From positions 1 to 64,000 of the forward strand of contig JACRBN010000010.1 in the NCBI GenBank assembly GCA_016213105.1: a stretch of DNA of 64,000 nucleotides, written 5' to 3'. Each line of letters starts with the position of its first letter. Position 1 is the first letter of the stretch. The notes below the pieces were generated by a model. It saw only the letters and a program-made list of their open reading frames with translations. It had not been told where the DNA came from and ran no database searches. The position numbers and the translations under genes were made by a program. Below are positions 24,117 to 34,393 of the stretch, one piece after another. This DNA is from Chloroflexota bacterium. Lineage in GTDB: Bacteria > Chloroflexota > Anaerolineae > Anaerolineales > Villigracilaceae.

Positions 24117-25253
24117 ATGAAACTCCACGAATACCAATCCAAACAAATATTTTCCAGGTACGGAATCCCGATCCCCAAGGGACGGGTGGCGGCAACCGCA
24201 AGCGAAGCAAGGCAAATCGCAGAAGAGCTTGGTGGCCGCGTCGTCATTAAATCGCAGGTGCTCGTCGGTGGACGCGGCAAGGCGGGCGGGGTCAAACTCG
24301 CCAAGGACCCGCAGGAAGCCGAACAGCTTGCCACCCAGATCCTGGGCATGGAGATCAAGGGCCTGCCCGTCCGCAAGGTGCTCGTGGACGAAGCCGCCGC
24401 CATCGACCAGGAAATCTACTTCGCCATCACGAACGACCGCGCGGCCAGGAAGCCCGTCATCATGGCCTCCGCCGCGGGCGGCGTGGACATCGAGGAAGTG
24501 GCGGCCACCCATCCCGAGAAGATCATCAAAGTTCACATCGATCCCCTGCTCGGTCTGCGCGATTACCAGGCCCGCGACATCGCCGCCTCCATGGATCTTC
24601 CGCGCGAATACTGGAAGGACTTCGGCGCAATTGCCACCAACCTGTGGAAGGTCTACAGCGGCACCGACGCCACCCTGGCCGAGATCAACCCGCTGGTCAT
24701 CACCAAGGACAGGCGCATGGTCGCGCTCGACGGCAAGATGATGATCGACGACAACGCCCTCTTCCGCCACTCGGACCTGAGCGAGATGCGCGACATCGAC
24801 GAGGAAGCCCCCGCCGAAACCGAAGCACGCAAATACGGCCTGTCCTTCATCAAACTGGACGGCAACATCGGCTGCATGGTCAACGGCGCAGGCCTGGCCA
24901 TGACCAGCATGGATATCGTCAAACTCTTTGGCGGCGAACCCGCCAACTTCCTCGACATCGGCGGCGGCGCGGGCGCGGAGACAGTGGCCGCGGCCATGCG
25001 CATCATCCTGACCGACCCGAACGTCAAGGCCGTGTTGTTCAACATCTTCGGCGGCATCACCCGCTGCGACGAGGTCGCCAAGGGCATCCTGACCGCCATG
25101 GCCGAGGTTAAACCCAAGGTGCCGATGGTTGTCCGCCTGGTGGGCACCAACGCCGAGGAAGGCCGCCGATTGCTGGCCAACGCCAACATGATCACCGCTG
25201 AAACACTCGCCGACGCCGCCCAGAAGGCCGTCGCCGCCGCGAAGGGAGCCTAA
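24117..25253 (+). CDS. sucC: Succinate--CoA ligase, beta subunit
   Basis: A 378-residue ADP- or GDP-forming succinyl-CoA synthetase beta subunit, which makes ATP (or GTP) from succinyl-CoA in the TCA cycle. The N-terminal ATP-grasp domain starts [20 protein letters not shown] and has [15 protein letters not shown] and the ADGLI-like block [20 protein letters not shown]. The C-terminal CoA-ligase half has [20 protein letters not shown] and [16 protein letters not shown]. Start at 24117 with AAGAGGATG upstream; a TATAAT is at 24067. sucD follows after three bases. Confidence 0.96.
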   Translation: MKLHEYQSKQIFSRYGIPIPKGRVAATASEARQIAEELGGRVVIKSQVLVGGRGKAGGVKLAKDPQEAEQLATQILGMEIKGLPVRKVLVDEAAAIDQEIYFAITNDRAARKPVIMASAAGGVDIEEVAATHPEKIIKVHIDPLLGLRDYQARDIAASMDLPREYWKDFGAIATNLWKVYSGTDATLAEINPLVITKDRRMVALDGKMMIDDNALFRHSDLSEMRDIDEEAPAETEARKYGLSFIKLDGNIGCMVNGAGLAMTSMDIVKLFGGEPANFLDIGGGAGAETVAAAMRIILTDPNVKAVLFNIFGGITRCDEVAKGILTAMAEVKPKVPMVVRLVGTNAEEGRRLLANANMITAETLADAAQKAVAAAKGA

Positions 25254-25256
25254 TCC

Positions 25257-26123
25257 ATGAGCATCCTGGTTGATAAGAATACCCGCCTGCTGGTGCAGGG
25301 CATCACAGGCAATGAAGGTCTTTTTCACACCACCCAAATGATGGCTTATGGAACCAACGTCGTCGCGGGCGTCACGCCCGGCAAGGGCGGCGAATGGGTG
25401 CTGAACGGCAAGGTGCCCGTCTTCGACTCGGTCAAACTGGCCGTCGAAGCCACCGGTGCCAACGCCTCCGTCATCTTCGTCCCCGCCCGCTTCGCCGCGG
25501 ACGCCATGTTCGAAGCCGCGGATGCGGGCATCCCGCTCATCATCTGCATCACCGAGGGCGTGGCCGTGCAGGATATGATGCGCGTGCGCAACTACCTCGA
25601 CCAGAAGAAGGTGCGCCTGGTCGGCCCGAACTGCCCCGGTCTGCTGACTCCGGGCGAGGCCAAGGTCGGCATCATCCCCGGCAACATCGCCATCCCCGGC
25701 AACGTGGGCGTGGTTTCCCGCTCGGGCACCCTGACCTATGAAGTGCTGTACGCCCTCATGCAGGTCGGCATGGGCGCCTCCACCTGTGTGGGCATCGGCG
25801 GCGACCCGGTCAACGGCACCAACTTCATCGACGTGCTGGACATGTTCGAACATGATCCCAAGACCGAGAAGGTCGTCATGATCGGCGAGATCGGGGGCAC
25901 GGACGAGGAAAAGGCCGCGGAGTTCATCGCTTCCAAGATGACCAAACCCGTGGTTTCCTTCATCGCCGGACAGACCGCTCCTCCCGGCAAACGCATGGGA
26001 CACGCGGGCGCCATCATCGAAGGCGGCGCAGGCACGGCCGCCGACAAGGTGCGCGCGCTCGAATCCGCCGGTGTGCGCGTCGCCCGCCACCCCGAGGAAA
26101 TCCCCTCTTTGTTGTTGAAGTAA
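25257..26123 (+). CDS. sucD: Succinate--CoA ligase, alpha subunit
   Basis: A 288-residue alpha subunit that carries the phosphohistidine and binds CoA. Visible features are the CoA-binding start [45 protein letters not shown], and the active-site segment [18 protein letters not shown] with the phosphorylated histidine. Length and order are standard. It is three bases after sucC and is followed by a strong terminator, so the two genes form a closed operon. Confidence 0.97.
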   Translation: MSILVDKNTRLLVQGITGNEGLFHTTQMMAYGTNVVAGVTPGKGGEWVLNGKVPVFDSVKLAVEATGANASVIFVPARFAADAMFEAADAGIPLIICITEGVAVQDMMRVRNYLDQKKVRLVGPNCPGLLTPGEAKVGIIPGNIAIPGNVGVVSRSGTLTYEVLYALMQVGMGASTCVGIGGDPVNGTNFIDVLDMFEHDPKTEKVVMIGEIGGTDEEKAAEFIASKMTKPVVSFIAGQTAPPGKRMGHAGAIIEGGAGTAADKVRALESAGVRVARHPEEIPSLLLK

Positions 26124-26157
26124 CCCTTCCCGCCTTTCGTAAACGCTCCCAAAATGC

Positions 26158-26190
26158 TTCCGACGCCGTCCCCGGCGTCGGAACTTTTTA
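26158..26190 (+). terminator. Rho-independent terminator after sucCD
   Basis: Eleven-base stem TTCCGACGCCG/CGGCGTCGGAA, TCCC loop, then CTTTTTAT. Confidence 0.9.
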
Positions 26191-26239
26191 TCCATGTACA
26201 AAGAAAAAACGGTCTTAAAAAATACTCCCTTAAACGAAT

Positions 26240-26264
26240 GGAACCGCCTTCAACAGGCGGCTCC
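26240..26264 (-). terminator. Inverted repeat downstream of the acyl carrier protein gene
   Basis: Arms GGAACCGCCT and AGGCGGCTCC (one mismatch) around five bases. On the minus strand it follows the acyl carrier protein gene, but the T-tract is about 20 bases further, so termination is uncertain. Confidence 0.4.
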
Positions 26265-26285
26265 ACGGTTATAATCGCACCAAAC

Positions 26286-26519
26286 TTACTTGTGGCCGTC
26301 GATATAAGAGACGGCTTCGCCCACGGTCGTGATCTTCTGGGCGTCGTCGTCCGAGATCTCGGCGCCGAACTTGTCCTCGAACGCCATGATCAACTCAACC
26401 AGGTCGAGCGAATCGGCTTCGAGTTCCTCGCGAAAACGGGCTTCAGCCGTCACCTTCGCTTCATCCACGCCAAGCAGATCCACTACGATCTTCTTGACTT
26501 CTTCATAAGTATCAGACAT
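26286..26519 (-). CDS. acpP: Acyl carrier protein
   Basis: A 77-residue acidic carrier protein for fatty-acid synthesis. The phosphopantetheine site is S37 in [10 protein letters not shown], followed by the recognition helix [14 protein letters not shown]. Start at the ATG at 26517-26519 (MSDTYEEV), with GGAGG in TTTGGAGGATCTG upstream. It is alone on its strand between sucD and fni; no fab genes are seen nearby. Confidence 0.96.
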   Translation of the reverse strand: MSDTYEEVKKIVVDLLGVDEAKVTAEARFREELEADSLDLVELIMAFEDKFGAEISDDDAQKITTVGEAVSYIDGHK

Positions 26520-26635
26520 CAGATCCTCCAAATCGGTATTTTCAAAGTTGGCTGGCTTATTGTAATCCTTTCACTTGCACTGTCAAGCCAGCACTCATCC
26601 CTTTAGGGGATTTTCAAAGACAGGAACACTAGCCC

Positions 26636-27664
26636 ATGTCAAAAGTTGCGCCCATCGACCAGCGGAAAGCCGACCACATCAAGATCAACCTCGAGCAGGA
26701 TGTCCGCTCCGCGTTGACGACCGGACTCGAAAATGTTCACTTCGTCCACGAGGCCCTGCCCGAAGTGGATCTAAACCACGTGGACCCGGGCCTGGTCCTG
26801 TTTGGACGGCGACTCTCCGCCCCCATCCTGGTCAGCTCGATGACGGGCGGCACCTCCGATGCGGGGACGATCAACCTGCGACTGGCCGAGGCCGCCCAGG
26901 AGGTCCGCGTGGCGATGGGGGTCGGCTCCCAGCGTGCAGCGTTGGAACATCCCGAACAGGCCGCCACCTTCCAGGTACGCAGGGTCGCCCCCGACATCCT
27001 GCTCTTCGCCAACCTGGGCGCGGTGCAGCTCAACTACGGCTATGGCGTGGACGAATGCCGCCGCGCCGTGGACATGATCCAGGCGGATGCGCTCTACCTG
27101 CACCTCAATCCACTGCAGGAGGCCGTGCAGGACGCGGGCGATGTCAACTGGGCGGGCATCGCCAAAAAGATCGAGGAAGTTTGCACAAAGCTGCCCGTGC
27201 CCGTCATCGCCAAGGAGGTCGGCTGGGGCATCTCCGAGCGGACGGCCAGACTGCTGTCCGAGTGCGGCGTCTCCGCCATCGACGTGGCAGGCGCGGGCGG
27301 CACCAGTTGGTCGCAGGTCGAAATGCACCGCGCGCCAGACGAGTTCACCCGTCAGCTTGCGGCAACCTTCGTCGGCTGGGGCATCCCCACCGCGGACTCG
27401 ATCCTCAACGTGCGCCGCGCAACTCCCGACATGCCCATCTTCGCCTCGGGCGGACTCAAGGACGGACTCGACATCGCCAAGTGTATCGCCCTGGGCGCGA
27501 CCCTGGGCGGCATGGCGGGGCAATTCCTCAAGGCCGCCGCAATTTCAACTGAGAATGTGATTGATGTGATGAGGCTGACCAAGCGCCAGATTGAGGTCAC
27601 CATGTTTGCCTGCGGTGCGAGAAGCCTGGAGGAGTTGAAGGTTGAAAAATTGACAGACAGATAG
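26636..27664 (+). CDS. fni: Type 2 isopentenyl-diphosphate delta-isomerase
   Basis: A 342-residue FMN-dependent isomerase interconverting IPP and DMAPP for isoprenoid synthesis in the cytoplasm. Family blocks are [14 protein letters not shown] at the N-terminus, [58 protein letters not shown] and [20 protein letters not shown]. Type 2 is unrelated to the zinc-dependent Idi and is common in Chloroflexota, Firmicutes and archaea. It supplies prenyl precursors for the polyprenyl synthase at 35575 and for MenA. No promoter was clearly seen. Confidence 0.95.
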   Translation: MSKVAPIDQRKADHIKINLEQDVRSALTTGLENVHFVHEALPEVDLNHVDPGLVLFGRRLSAPILVSSMTGGTSDAGTINLRLAEAAQEVRVAMGVGSQRAALEHPEQAATFQVRRVAPDILLFANLGAVQLNYGYGVDECRRAVDMIQADALYLHLNPLQEAVQDAGDVNWAGIAKKIEEVCTKLPVPVIAKEVGWGISERTARLLSECGVSAIDVAGAGGTSWSQVEMHRAPDEFTRQLAATFVGWGIPTADSILNVRRATPDMPIFASGGLKDGLDIAKCIALGATLGGMAGQFLKAAAISTENVIDVMRLTKRQIEVTMFACGARSLEELKVEKLTDR

Positions 27665-27879
27665 TCGTGTTAGCAAAGGCCTTGCTCTTCACGGGCAAAT
27701 AAAATGGGTTCCACCGTTTTTAACGGGAAAACCATACTCAACTAAAACGGACACAAAGGTCACACTGTGAACATGCCTATAAATTAGGCCGTTCTTCCCC
27801 TTTGTGTACTTCGTGTCCTTCGTGGTAAGGCTCTTTCCCGTTAAGTTCGGGAGAGCTGGAAAGGCAACGACCCCGTCCC
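27665..27879. repeat. Repeat-bearing gap (TTCGTGTCCTTCGTGGT type)
   Basis: Contains TGTACTTCGTGTCCTTCGTG, followed by GGTAAGGCTCTTTCCCGTTA, a word that recurs as GAGGCTCTTTCCCGTTA near 24008. A related CTTCGTGACCTTCGTGTAC lies at 34208. No gene is seen. Confidence 0.5.
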
Positions 27880-28824
27880 ATGCATCATCCCAGCCCGGAA
27901 GTACATCCAGAACTGCGTCCATTTGCGGAGAGACTCCCGAAGCTTTCCGTCCATGCCAGGAACCTGTGGCTCTGGCGCCTCCTGACCCGCTTGCAGTGGG
28001 CCTCAAAATCTCCAGAAGACCTCCTGGTGCATAACATCTTCATCCCCAGCCGCGTGGACAAAACCAAACTCCGCCTGCGCATCTATCAACCCAAAACAGC
28101 CGCCCCTCCCCTCCCAGGCCTGGTCTGGCTGCACGGGGGCGGATACGTGATGGGCAAACCCGAGATGGACGATTCCATCTGCATTCAGTACGCCCGCGAA
28201 GCAGGCCTCGTGGTTGTGTCAGTGGATTATCGCTGCGCGCCCGCGCATCCCTTCCCCACGCCGCTGGAGGATGCCTACTCGGCCCTGGCCTGGATGCATT
28301 CCCATGCGGAACAGCTCGGTCTGGACGCAGAGCGCATCGCCATCGGCGGGGAGAGCGGCGGGGGCGGGCTGGCGGCGACCCTCGCCCAGCTTGCCCTGGA
28401 TCGACGGGAAATCCAACCCGTCTTCCAACTCCTGATCTATCCCATGCTGGATGACAGGACCGCCCTCCGCACCGACCTGGCAGAGGATTGGACCATGCTC
28501 TGGAGCCAGGCGAGCAACCGTTTCGGGTGGGAGTCGTACCTGACGCAGCCCTGCGGAGCCGCCGAGGTCCCGCCCTATTCCGTGCCCGCGCGACGGACCG
28601 ACCTCTCGGGCCTGCCCCCCGCCTGGATCGGAGTCGGCACCCTGGACCTGTTCCACGAGGAAGATGTGGCCTACGCTCACAGGTTGACCGCGTGCGGCGT
28701 GCCCTGCGAACTCCGCGTGGTTCCAGGCGCATTCCACGGCTTCGACGTCACCGCGCCGCAAGCCCAGGTCGTCCAGGAGTTTAGGCGCTCCCAAATCGCC
28801 GCGTTGAGAAGGTCCCTGACATGA
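27880..28824 (+). CDS. Alpha/beta hydrolase, hormone-sensitive-lipase-like esterase
   Basis: A 314-residue esterase of the HSL/bacterial family IV. The oxyanion motif HGGGYVMG lies near residues 82-89 and the nucleophile serine is in GGESGGGGLAA near 151-161. The aspartate (GVGTLDLFHEED) and histidine (GAFHGF) complete the triad in the right order. No signal peptide is present. It should hydrolyse short-chain esters; the natural substrate is unknown. It stands between fni and the NACHT-Roco cassette without obvious operon ties. Confidence 0.9.
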   Translation: MHHPSPEVHPELRPFAERLPKLSVHARNLWLWRLLTRLQWASKSPEDLLVHNIFIPSRVDKTKLRLRIYQPKTAAPPLPGLVWLHGGGYVMGKPEMDDSICIQYAREAGLVVVSVDYRCAPAHPFPTPLEDAYSALAWMHSHAEQLGLDAERIAIGGESGGGGLAATLAQLALDRREIQPVFQLLIYPMLDDRTALRTDLAEDWTMLWSQASNRFGWESYLTQPCGAAEVPPYSVPARRTDLSGLPPAWIGVGTLDLFHEEDVAYAHRLTACGVPCELRVVPGAFHGFDVTAPQAQVVQEFRRSQIAALRRSLT

Positions 28825-28970
28825 CTCCCTCCCGCGGAGTCGGGAATTAGCTGGACTGATGGTTGGAAAAGTCGGTGGAAGAATCACATGACCATGAGGC
28901 AATTCCTCAAAGGCGGTACAATAAGCGCATGCGTTGAAACAACGTAGACCAGCAGCGGTGATCGACACTC

Positions 28971-30728
28971 ATGCCATCTGACGACCCCTCGAACTCATCT
29001 TCAGATAAGCGCATCTCCATCCACGGAGACGTGAGTGGTGTCGTCGTCGTTGGGGACAACAACGTCGTCAACAAGCAAACCATCATCCAAAAATTCTTCA
29101 ACATCTTCAAAAGCGACGCGGAGACGCTCGAGCATCGCAACCGCCGTATCCTGCTGGGACATGTCGAAAACGCCTGGATCAAAGGCGTACTGGATGCATC
29201 CCTGCACGGCGCGGCATTATTGGACTTGGGAATCAAACAAGACCCCGAAGCGGTGACAAAATATCCGTGGGCGATCAAAAAGGAACCCACTGACGAAACC
29301 CTTCCCGCAGGGACATCCATGCTGGAGATTTTCGACTCCATCGGCATGGGACGTTCCCTGCTGATCCTCGGCGCGCCTGGCTCTGGCAAGACGACCATGC
29401 TGCTGGAACTCGCCCGCGGACTGATTGCCCGCGCCAGAGAAGACATCACCCAGCCCATACCGATGGTGTTCAACCTCGCCTCGTGGACAGAGAAACTCTC
29501 CCTCGCCGAATGGCTGGCGCAGGAGTTGAACAACCTGTACAGCGTCCCGCGCAAGACCGCGCCTGATTGGGTGAAGGGAGATAAGTTACTTTTGCTTTTG
29601 GACGGCTTGGATGAAGTACGACAGGAAAGCCGCGCCAAGTGTGTGGAAGCGATCAATGCCTTTAGAAAAGACCACGGCTTGACCTCGCTTGCCGTGTGCA
29701 GCCGCAGTCAGGATTACGCAGACCTCAACGCAAAATTATCCTTTGAAGGCGCCATTGAAGTCCAGCCGCTGACTCAAAAACAGATCGCTGAGTTCTTCAA
29801 TCGCTTTGGGGATGAGATGGCGGGCATTAAACAAGTTCTCAAAAAGGATAGCGCCCTGCGCGAAATGGCAGAGACACCCTTGTTTTTGAGTATTATGTTG
29901 ATGGCATATCGGAATAAGCACGATATTGAGATTTTAGATTCGCAAGATGAGAAGGCGCAGCGCAAACATCTTTTTGATACTTACACTGAACGCATGTTTG
30001 AGCGCCCACGCTCGAAGAATGTGGATTTCAAAAAACAGGATATATTGCATTGGCTTACTTGGCAAGCCAGCATAATGAAAGAAAATAACCTATATCAATA
30101 TTTGCTTAAAGATATGCAGCCCGAGTGGCTAACTTCAGGTTCCTGGCTACAGAAAAGATATTGGATTATTTTGGGATCAATTACAGGGTTATTGGCGAGT
30201 CTATTTTATTGGTTATTTGGTGCATGGATGTTGGGAGTTTTTATGGGATTGGTTGTTTTTTTTGTTGTCATTGTTTCACACGATTTAATTGGTCTCTTCT
30301 TTGAATACAAGGGAAGTATTTGGGGGGAATCAAAAAAAGTTGCAGGATGGGGATTATTAATTGGAATTGCCATGGGATTCGCCTTTGGATTGGAGTTCTG
30401 GCTGGAACGTAATTCCATACTAGATTTGGTTAACTTACCTATTTATGAATTAACAAACATAATGAAGGCTTGTTTGGCAATGGGATTAATAATTGGAGTG
30501 TCCATATGGTTCATGTTTGCTGGCATAAACTTAATTAACCATTACGTTCTACGCATGGTTTTAATAATTGACAAGAAAATCCCGTGGAGACTCGTCCCCT
30601 TCCTCGACCACTGCGTTGACCTGATCTTCCTGCGCCGCGTCGGTGGCGGATATATCTTCGTCCACCGCCTGTTGATGGAACACTTCGCTGAAATGTACGT
30701 GGAAATCCCAACATCAAAGGGAAACTAA
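28971..30728 (+). CDS. NACHT-domain STAND NTPase with membrane C-terminus
   Basis: A 585-residue protein. The N-terminus carries ISIHGDVSGVVVVGDNN, a repeat-like strand motif common ahead of NACHT domains in multicellular-type bacteria. The NACHT domain has Walker A GAPGSGKTTM near 134-143 and Walker B LLLLLDGLDEV near 206-216, then CSRSQDY. After about residue 395 four or so hydrophobic helices follow (to about 520). The end has the conserved FLRRVGGGYIFVHRLLMEHF. STAND NTPases act as signal-triggered switches, several of them in phage defence or cell death. The membrane part is AT-rich relative to the rest. It sits 75 bases upstream of Roco B. The role as a partner is inferred from the duplicated cassette. 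Confidence 0.9.
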   Translation: MPSDDPSNSSSDKRISIHGDVSGVVVVGDNNVVNKQTIIQKFFNIFKSDAETLEHRNRRILLGHVENAWIKGVLDASLHGAALLDLGIKQDPEAVTKYPWAIKKEPTDETLPAGTSMLEIFDSIGMGRSLLILGAPGSGKTTMLLELARGLIARAREDITQPIPMVFNLASWTEKLSLAEWLAQELNNLYSVPRKTAPDWVKGDKLLLLLDGLDEVRQESRAKCVEAINAFRKDHGLTSLAVCSRSQDYADLNAKLSFEGAIEVQPLTQKQIAEFFNRFGDEMAGIKQVLKKDSALREMAETPLFLSIMLMAYRNKHDIEILDSQDEKAQRKHLFDTYTERMFERPRSKNVDFKKQDILHWLTWQASIMKENNLYQYLLKDMQPEWLTSGSWLQKRYWIILGSITGLLASLFYWLFGAWMLGVFMGLVVFFVVIVSHDLIGLFFEYKGSIWGESKKVAGWGLLIGIAMGFAFGLEFWLERNSILDLVNLPIYELTNIMKACLAMGLIIGVSIWFMFAGINLINHYVLRMVLIIDKKIPWRLVPFLDHCVDLIFLRRVGGGYIFVHRLLMEHFAEMYVEIPTSKGN

Positions 30729-30740
30729 AAATGATTCATC
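30716..30740 (+). repeat. NACHT-tail/spacer segment duplicated upstream of Roco A
   Basis: Spans the last codons of the NACHT gene and the first bases of the spacer to Roco B. It is identical on the opposite strand to 3719-3743. Confidence 0.85.
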
Positions 30741-30803
30741 CAAACTCGCGTCAAAAACGTAACGAACCCTCTCCCTTTAGGGATAAGAAGGAAGGGAGTT
30801 ACC

Positions 30804-33800
30804 ATGTCGTATGATGATAAAGCGTATAAGGAAGCAAAAGAGAAATTGGAATTAGCGAGGCAGTTTGGAGCAAAGGGAGCATATCATAAAGCAGAGAAGA
30901 AGATTGCTGCGACACTGCGCTCAGGAGAAATAGAATTAAGTCTCCAAAATTTCGAACTTGCAGAAATACCTGAGTCATTGGGTCAACTAACTCAGCTACA
31001 AAAGCTTGATCTCTCAAACAACCTGCTGACAGCCTTGCCAGAGGCGCTATGGCAGCTCACACAGTTGCAATCGTTGAATCTCAGCCAAAATCAATTGACG
31101 ACATTGCCAGACACGCTAGGGCAACTCATGCAGTTGGAAAAATTAAATCTCTCCAACAACCAACTGACCATATTGCCAGAGACACTGGGACAAATAAAGC
31201 GGCTACAAGAATTAGATCTTGCAAGTAATAAACTAACAACATTACCAGGGTCCCTAGGAGAACTCATCAACTTAGAATTTTTACACCTTACTGGTAACAA
31301 CCTTACTCATTTACCAGAGTCGCTTAGCAGATCAAGCAAGTTGAAAAAGCTTCATCTCGCTTACAACTTATTTAGAGACTTGCCAGGCTGGTTGAGCAAT
31401 TTTACGCAACTAGAATTATTAGATGTTTTCAACAACAACTTAACAACATTACCAGAGATACTATATCAACTTACCAACCTGAAACAACTTGATTGCTCTT
31501 ACAACAAAGGTCTAAGCATACCAACATGGATTAACCAACTCGTTGGATTAAACGAGTTATATTTTTACGAAAACCAACTTACATTTATACCTGATGCTGT
31601 TGGGGATCTTAGATTATTACATTCTCTAAACTTGATGGGAAACCATCTTACAGAAATACCACTTTCGATAATTAACCTTGAAGACTTACAAGAAATCAGC
31701 CTAAATAATAATCCCCTCAATCCTGAACTCGCCGAGGCATACAAACAAGGTCTTGAAGGCGTCAAAGCCTATCTTCGAGTCAAAGCCGAATCGCAACTTA
31801 TACTCAATGAGTCCAAACTTATCATTGTTGGCGAAGGCGAAGTCGGAAAAACCTGTTTACTTGACGCTCTACTCGACAAACCATTCCAACCCCACGAATC
31901 CACTCACGGCATAGAAATCCAATCTTTCAACGTCACTACCGACACCCAAACCGAAATCACCCTCAACGCCTGGGACTTTGGCGGACAGCGGGTGTACCGT
32001 CCCACACATCAATTATTCTTCAGCGCACCCGCCGTCTATCTCGTCGTGTGGAAGCCGCGTGAAGGTTCGCAGGCAGGACAGGTCAAGGAATGGATTCAAC
32101 TCGTCAAGCGCCGCGAGCCGAGTGCGAAGATTCTCGTCGTCGCCACGCACGGCGGACCGCAGCAGCGTCAACCCGATATTGACCGTCAGGAACTGTGGGA
32201 CTTGTTCGGCAAGGAAACCGTCGTGGACTTTTTCTTCGTCGAAAGCAAACCCGACGCGCAGGGCAACCGCAAAGGCATTGATGAACTCAAACGCGCCATT
32301 GCCAGTGTCGCCGCGAGCCTGCCCGAAGTCGGTCGCTCCGTGCCGAAGAGTTTTGCCGATGTCCGTCAAGCCCTGCAAGACAAAGGCGCGCCGTATCTGC
32401 CTTTGCGTGAAGTCCTCGATATCTGCCGCGCCCACAACATGGATGATGAAATCGCGCGGCTCTTCATCATCATCTCGCACCGCCTCGGTCATCTCACGCA
32501 TTACGAAAACGACCCGACCCTGCGCGACATCGTCATCCTCCGTCCCGACTGGCTCGCCACCGCCATGAGTTACGTTCTCGATGATGAAGCGACTCGCGCC
32601 GCGCATGGCTTGGTAAAATTCTCGCGCCTCGCTCAATTATGGGATGACAAAAACCGAGCAGATGACTCCCGCTATCCAGCGCCTCTGCACTCGATCTTTC
32701 TCCGCCTGATGGAACGCTTCGATCTTTCCTACCGTGTGGCTGATCTGACATCCCGAAGCGACTCTGACCCGATCAGTCTCATCGGTCAACTCGTCCCCGA
32801 CATCCGCCCGCAAAATATTTCCGACGCGTGGAAAACATCTCCCGCGTCGGGTGATATCCAGCAAACACAGATCTGTCACATCGTGGACGCAAGCAACGGT
32901 CAATCCGCCAGCGCAGAAGGATTGTTCTACCAGTTGATCGTCCGCCTGCATAAATATTCGCTCGGTCGCGCCGATTACAACGCCAGCGTCCACTGGCAGC
33001 GCGGGCTGGTGCTCGACAACGCCTATAACGGACGTGCCTTCCTCCAACACATCGGCAACGATGTCCATATCACCGTCCGCGCTCCGTACCCTGAATTCTT
33101 CCTTGGTATGCTGACGAGCGAGGTTAAATATCTAGTCGAAAGTTTCTGGGAGGGCTTGCGCTGTGAAGTCACGGTGCCATGTCTTAACTCAAAACCATGT
33201 ATTGGCCTGTTCGCAATTGAGAAACTAATCGAGAACAAACGGCGCGGGCGGCCCGAAGTTCCCTGCCCCGTGTGCAACGAGTGGGAAAGCATTGATCGAC
33301 TTCTGCTCAATGCGCCTGCCGCCACCCAACCCATCTCGCTGGATTATCTGCAAAAGGAATTCGCCCAGGTCAAAGACAAGCTGGATGAGGTCAACACCAA
33401 TACGCAACGCGTGCTGAGTCAGGTGGACAAACAGTTCGCCGACTTGATCCAACTCTACACGGACGACGCCAAGGAAGGTCCGCGCCTGTTCAGCCTCTTC
33501 CCGTTGGACGGCAACAAATTCAACCCCCAAACCTGGGTGCGCGAAAATTTCCGCCTGGTGCTGTGGTGCGAACATTCACGCCTGCCCCTGCCTGCCATCA
33601 ACGGCATCGACAGCAAAAAGGGTGTCTACGACTTCGAACTCGACCGTGAATGGTTCAAACGGGCGGCTCCTTTCCTAAAATTCATGACGGGCACATTGAG
33701 TCTCGTCTTGCCCATGATGTCTTCCACCCTCAAAGTAGTGGATGCCACCGCCTTCAAATCACTGGAAAATCAACTCAGCCTGGGCAAAAGCGCCATCGAC

Positions 33801-34019
33801 TTCTTCTCTGGCGAAGGCTCTGCGCTGAAAGACGTGATGGGACCCGCCGACACCACCTCATTGGAACGCGGCGTCGGCCTCCGCGCCGATGGCTCCACCT
33901 TGCGCGAACTCCACGCCCTGCTCAAAGCCAAAGACCCTGGCTTCGGCGGTCTCGTCCGCGTGATGAACAAACGCCAGGAGTTCCTTTGGGTCCACGAGAA
34001 GTTTGCGGGTGAGTATTAG
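30804..34019 (+). CDS. Roco family protein B (LRR-Roc-COR GTPase)
   Basis: A 1071-residue paralogue of the protein encoded at 484-3543. It has a charged N-terminal helix, then twelve 23-residue leucine-rich repeats (about residues 45-315) and a Roc domain (P-loop GEGEVGKT near 343-350, DFGGQ near 391, VATHGG). The COR region, a cysteine cluster (VPCLNSKPC, CPVC) and the same C-terminal block ending GGLVRVMNKRQEFLW follow. From DFGGQ onward the two proteins are almost identical for about 350 residues. They drift apart and converge again in the last 45. The LRR modules differ in number and sequence and are AT-rich. GGAAGGGAG precedes the ATG. Probably co-transcribed with the NACHT gene. Confidence 0.92.
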   Translation: MSYDDKAYKEAKEKLELARQFGAKGAYHKAEKKIAATLRSGEIELSLQNFELAEIPESLGQLTQLQKLDLSNNLLTALPEALWQLTQLQSLNLSQNQLTTLPDTLGQLMQLEKLNLSNNQLTILPETLGQIKRLQELDLASNKLTTLPGSLGELINLEFLHLTGNNLTHLPESLSRSSKLKKLHLAYNLFRDLPGWLSNFTQLELLDVFNNNLTTLPEILYQLTNLKQLDCSYNKGLSIPTWINQLVGLNELYFYENQLTFIPDAVGDLRLLHSLNLMGNHLTEIPLSIINLEDLQEISLNNNPLNPELAEAYKQGLEGVKAYLRVKAESQLILNESKLIIVGEGEVGKTCLLDALLDKPFQPHESTHGIEIQSFNVTTDTQTEITLNAWDFGGQRVYRPTHQLFFSAPAVYLVVWKPREGSQAGQVKEWIQLVKRREPSAKILVVATHGGPQQRQPDIDRQELWDLFGKETVVDFFFVESKPDAQGNRKGIDELKRAIASVAASLPEVGRSVPKSFADVRQALQDKGAPYLPLREVLDICRAHNMDDEIARLFIIISHRLGHLTHYENDPTLRDIVILRPDWLATAMSYVLDDEATRAAHGLVKFSRLAQLWDDKNRADDSRYPAPLHSIFLRLMERFDLSYRVADLTSRSDSDPISLIGQLVPDIRPQNISDAWKTSPASGDIQQTQICHIVDASNGQSASAEGLFYQLIVRLHKYSLGRADYNASVHWQRGLVLDNAYNGRAFLQHIGNDVHITVRAPYPEFFLGMLTSEVKYLVESFWEGLRCEVTVPCLNSKPCIGLFAIEKLIENKRRGRPEVPCPVCNEWESIDRLLLNAPAATQPISLDYLQKEFAQVKDKLDEVNTNTQRVLSQVDKQFADLIQLYTDDAKEGPRLFSLFPLDGNKFNPQTWVRENFRLVLWCEHSRLPLPAINGIDSKKGVYDFELDREWFKRAAPFLKFMTGTLSLVLPMMSSTLKVVDATAFKSLENQLSLGKSAIDFFSGEGSALKDVMGPADTTSLERGVGLRADGSTLRELHALLKAKDPGFGGLVRVMNKRQEFLWVHEKFAGEY

Positions 34020-34393
34020 TATGGATACATCAAGGAGCCAGTGATCACAATTTGTCACAGAAGGTCTTGTCCCTGCTGACGGACGGGGTGATCAGGTAAA
34101 GCCAATACTTACCATCGCTGGCGATGACAACGAAGCCCGCATCGATGCGCCTCCTGCAAATCATTGATCCCACGCGTATTCTTGACGATTTTGCGCGCCC
34201 TTTTCCCTTCGTGACCTTCGTGTACTTTTTGTTTAAAAAGATATTCCCAAAATTTTGACGCCCACCCTCGACCTCGGTCAACTTCCGCTTCCACTGCCGC
34301 CCCGAAATCACGGTGTTCATGCTGGAGACCTGAGCATCCGACAGCCGCTGAATTGCACAACACAATTCCCGCCTCCCGCACTACAATTGCGCC
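34020..34393. other. Intergenic, no firm gene
   Basis: A minus-strand frame at 34045-34365 encodes a 106-residue lysine- and arginine-rich peptide whose middle translates the CTTCGTGACCTTCGTG repeat. I do not believe it as a gene. TACAAT at 34382-34387 stands only seven bases before the next ATG, so the HAD transcript may be nearly leaderless. Confidence 0.5.

Noticed and set aside
24021-26201. A 726-codon open frame antisense to sucC and sucD
   Set aside because: It spans two well-recognised genes in antisense, is His/Gly/Asp/Val-rich and has no motif. It is a codon-bias shadow.
26268-26275. A TATAAT promoter reading antisense into the acyl carrier protein gene
   Set aside because: There is no matching -35 at normal distance and no plus-strand gene for 360 bases. 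Such TATAAT words are frequent here.
34045-34365. A small minus-strand gene of 106 codons
   Set aside because: Its middle translates a dispersed CTTCGTG repeat, no family is recognisable and no ribosome site is convincing; it may be debris of an older gene.
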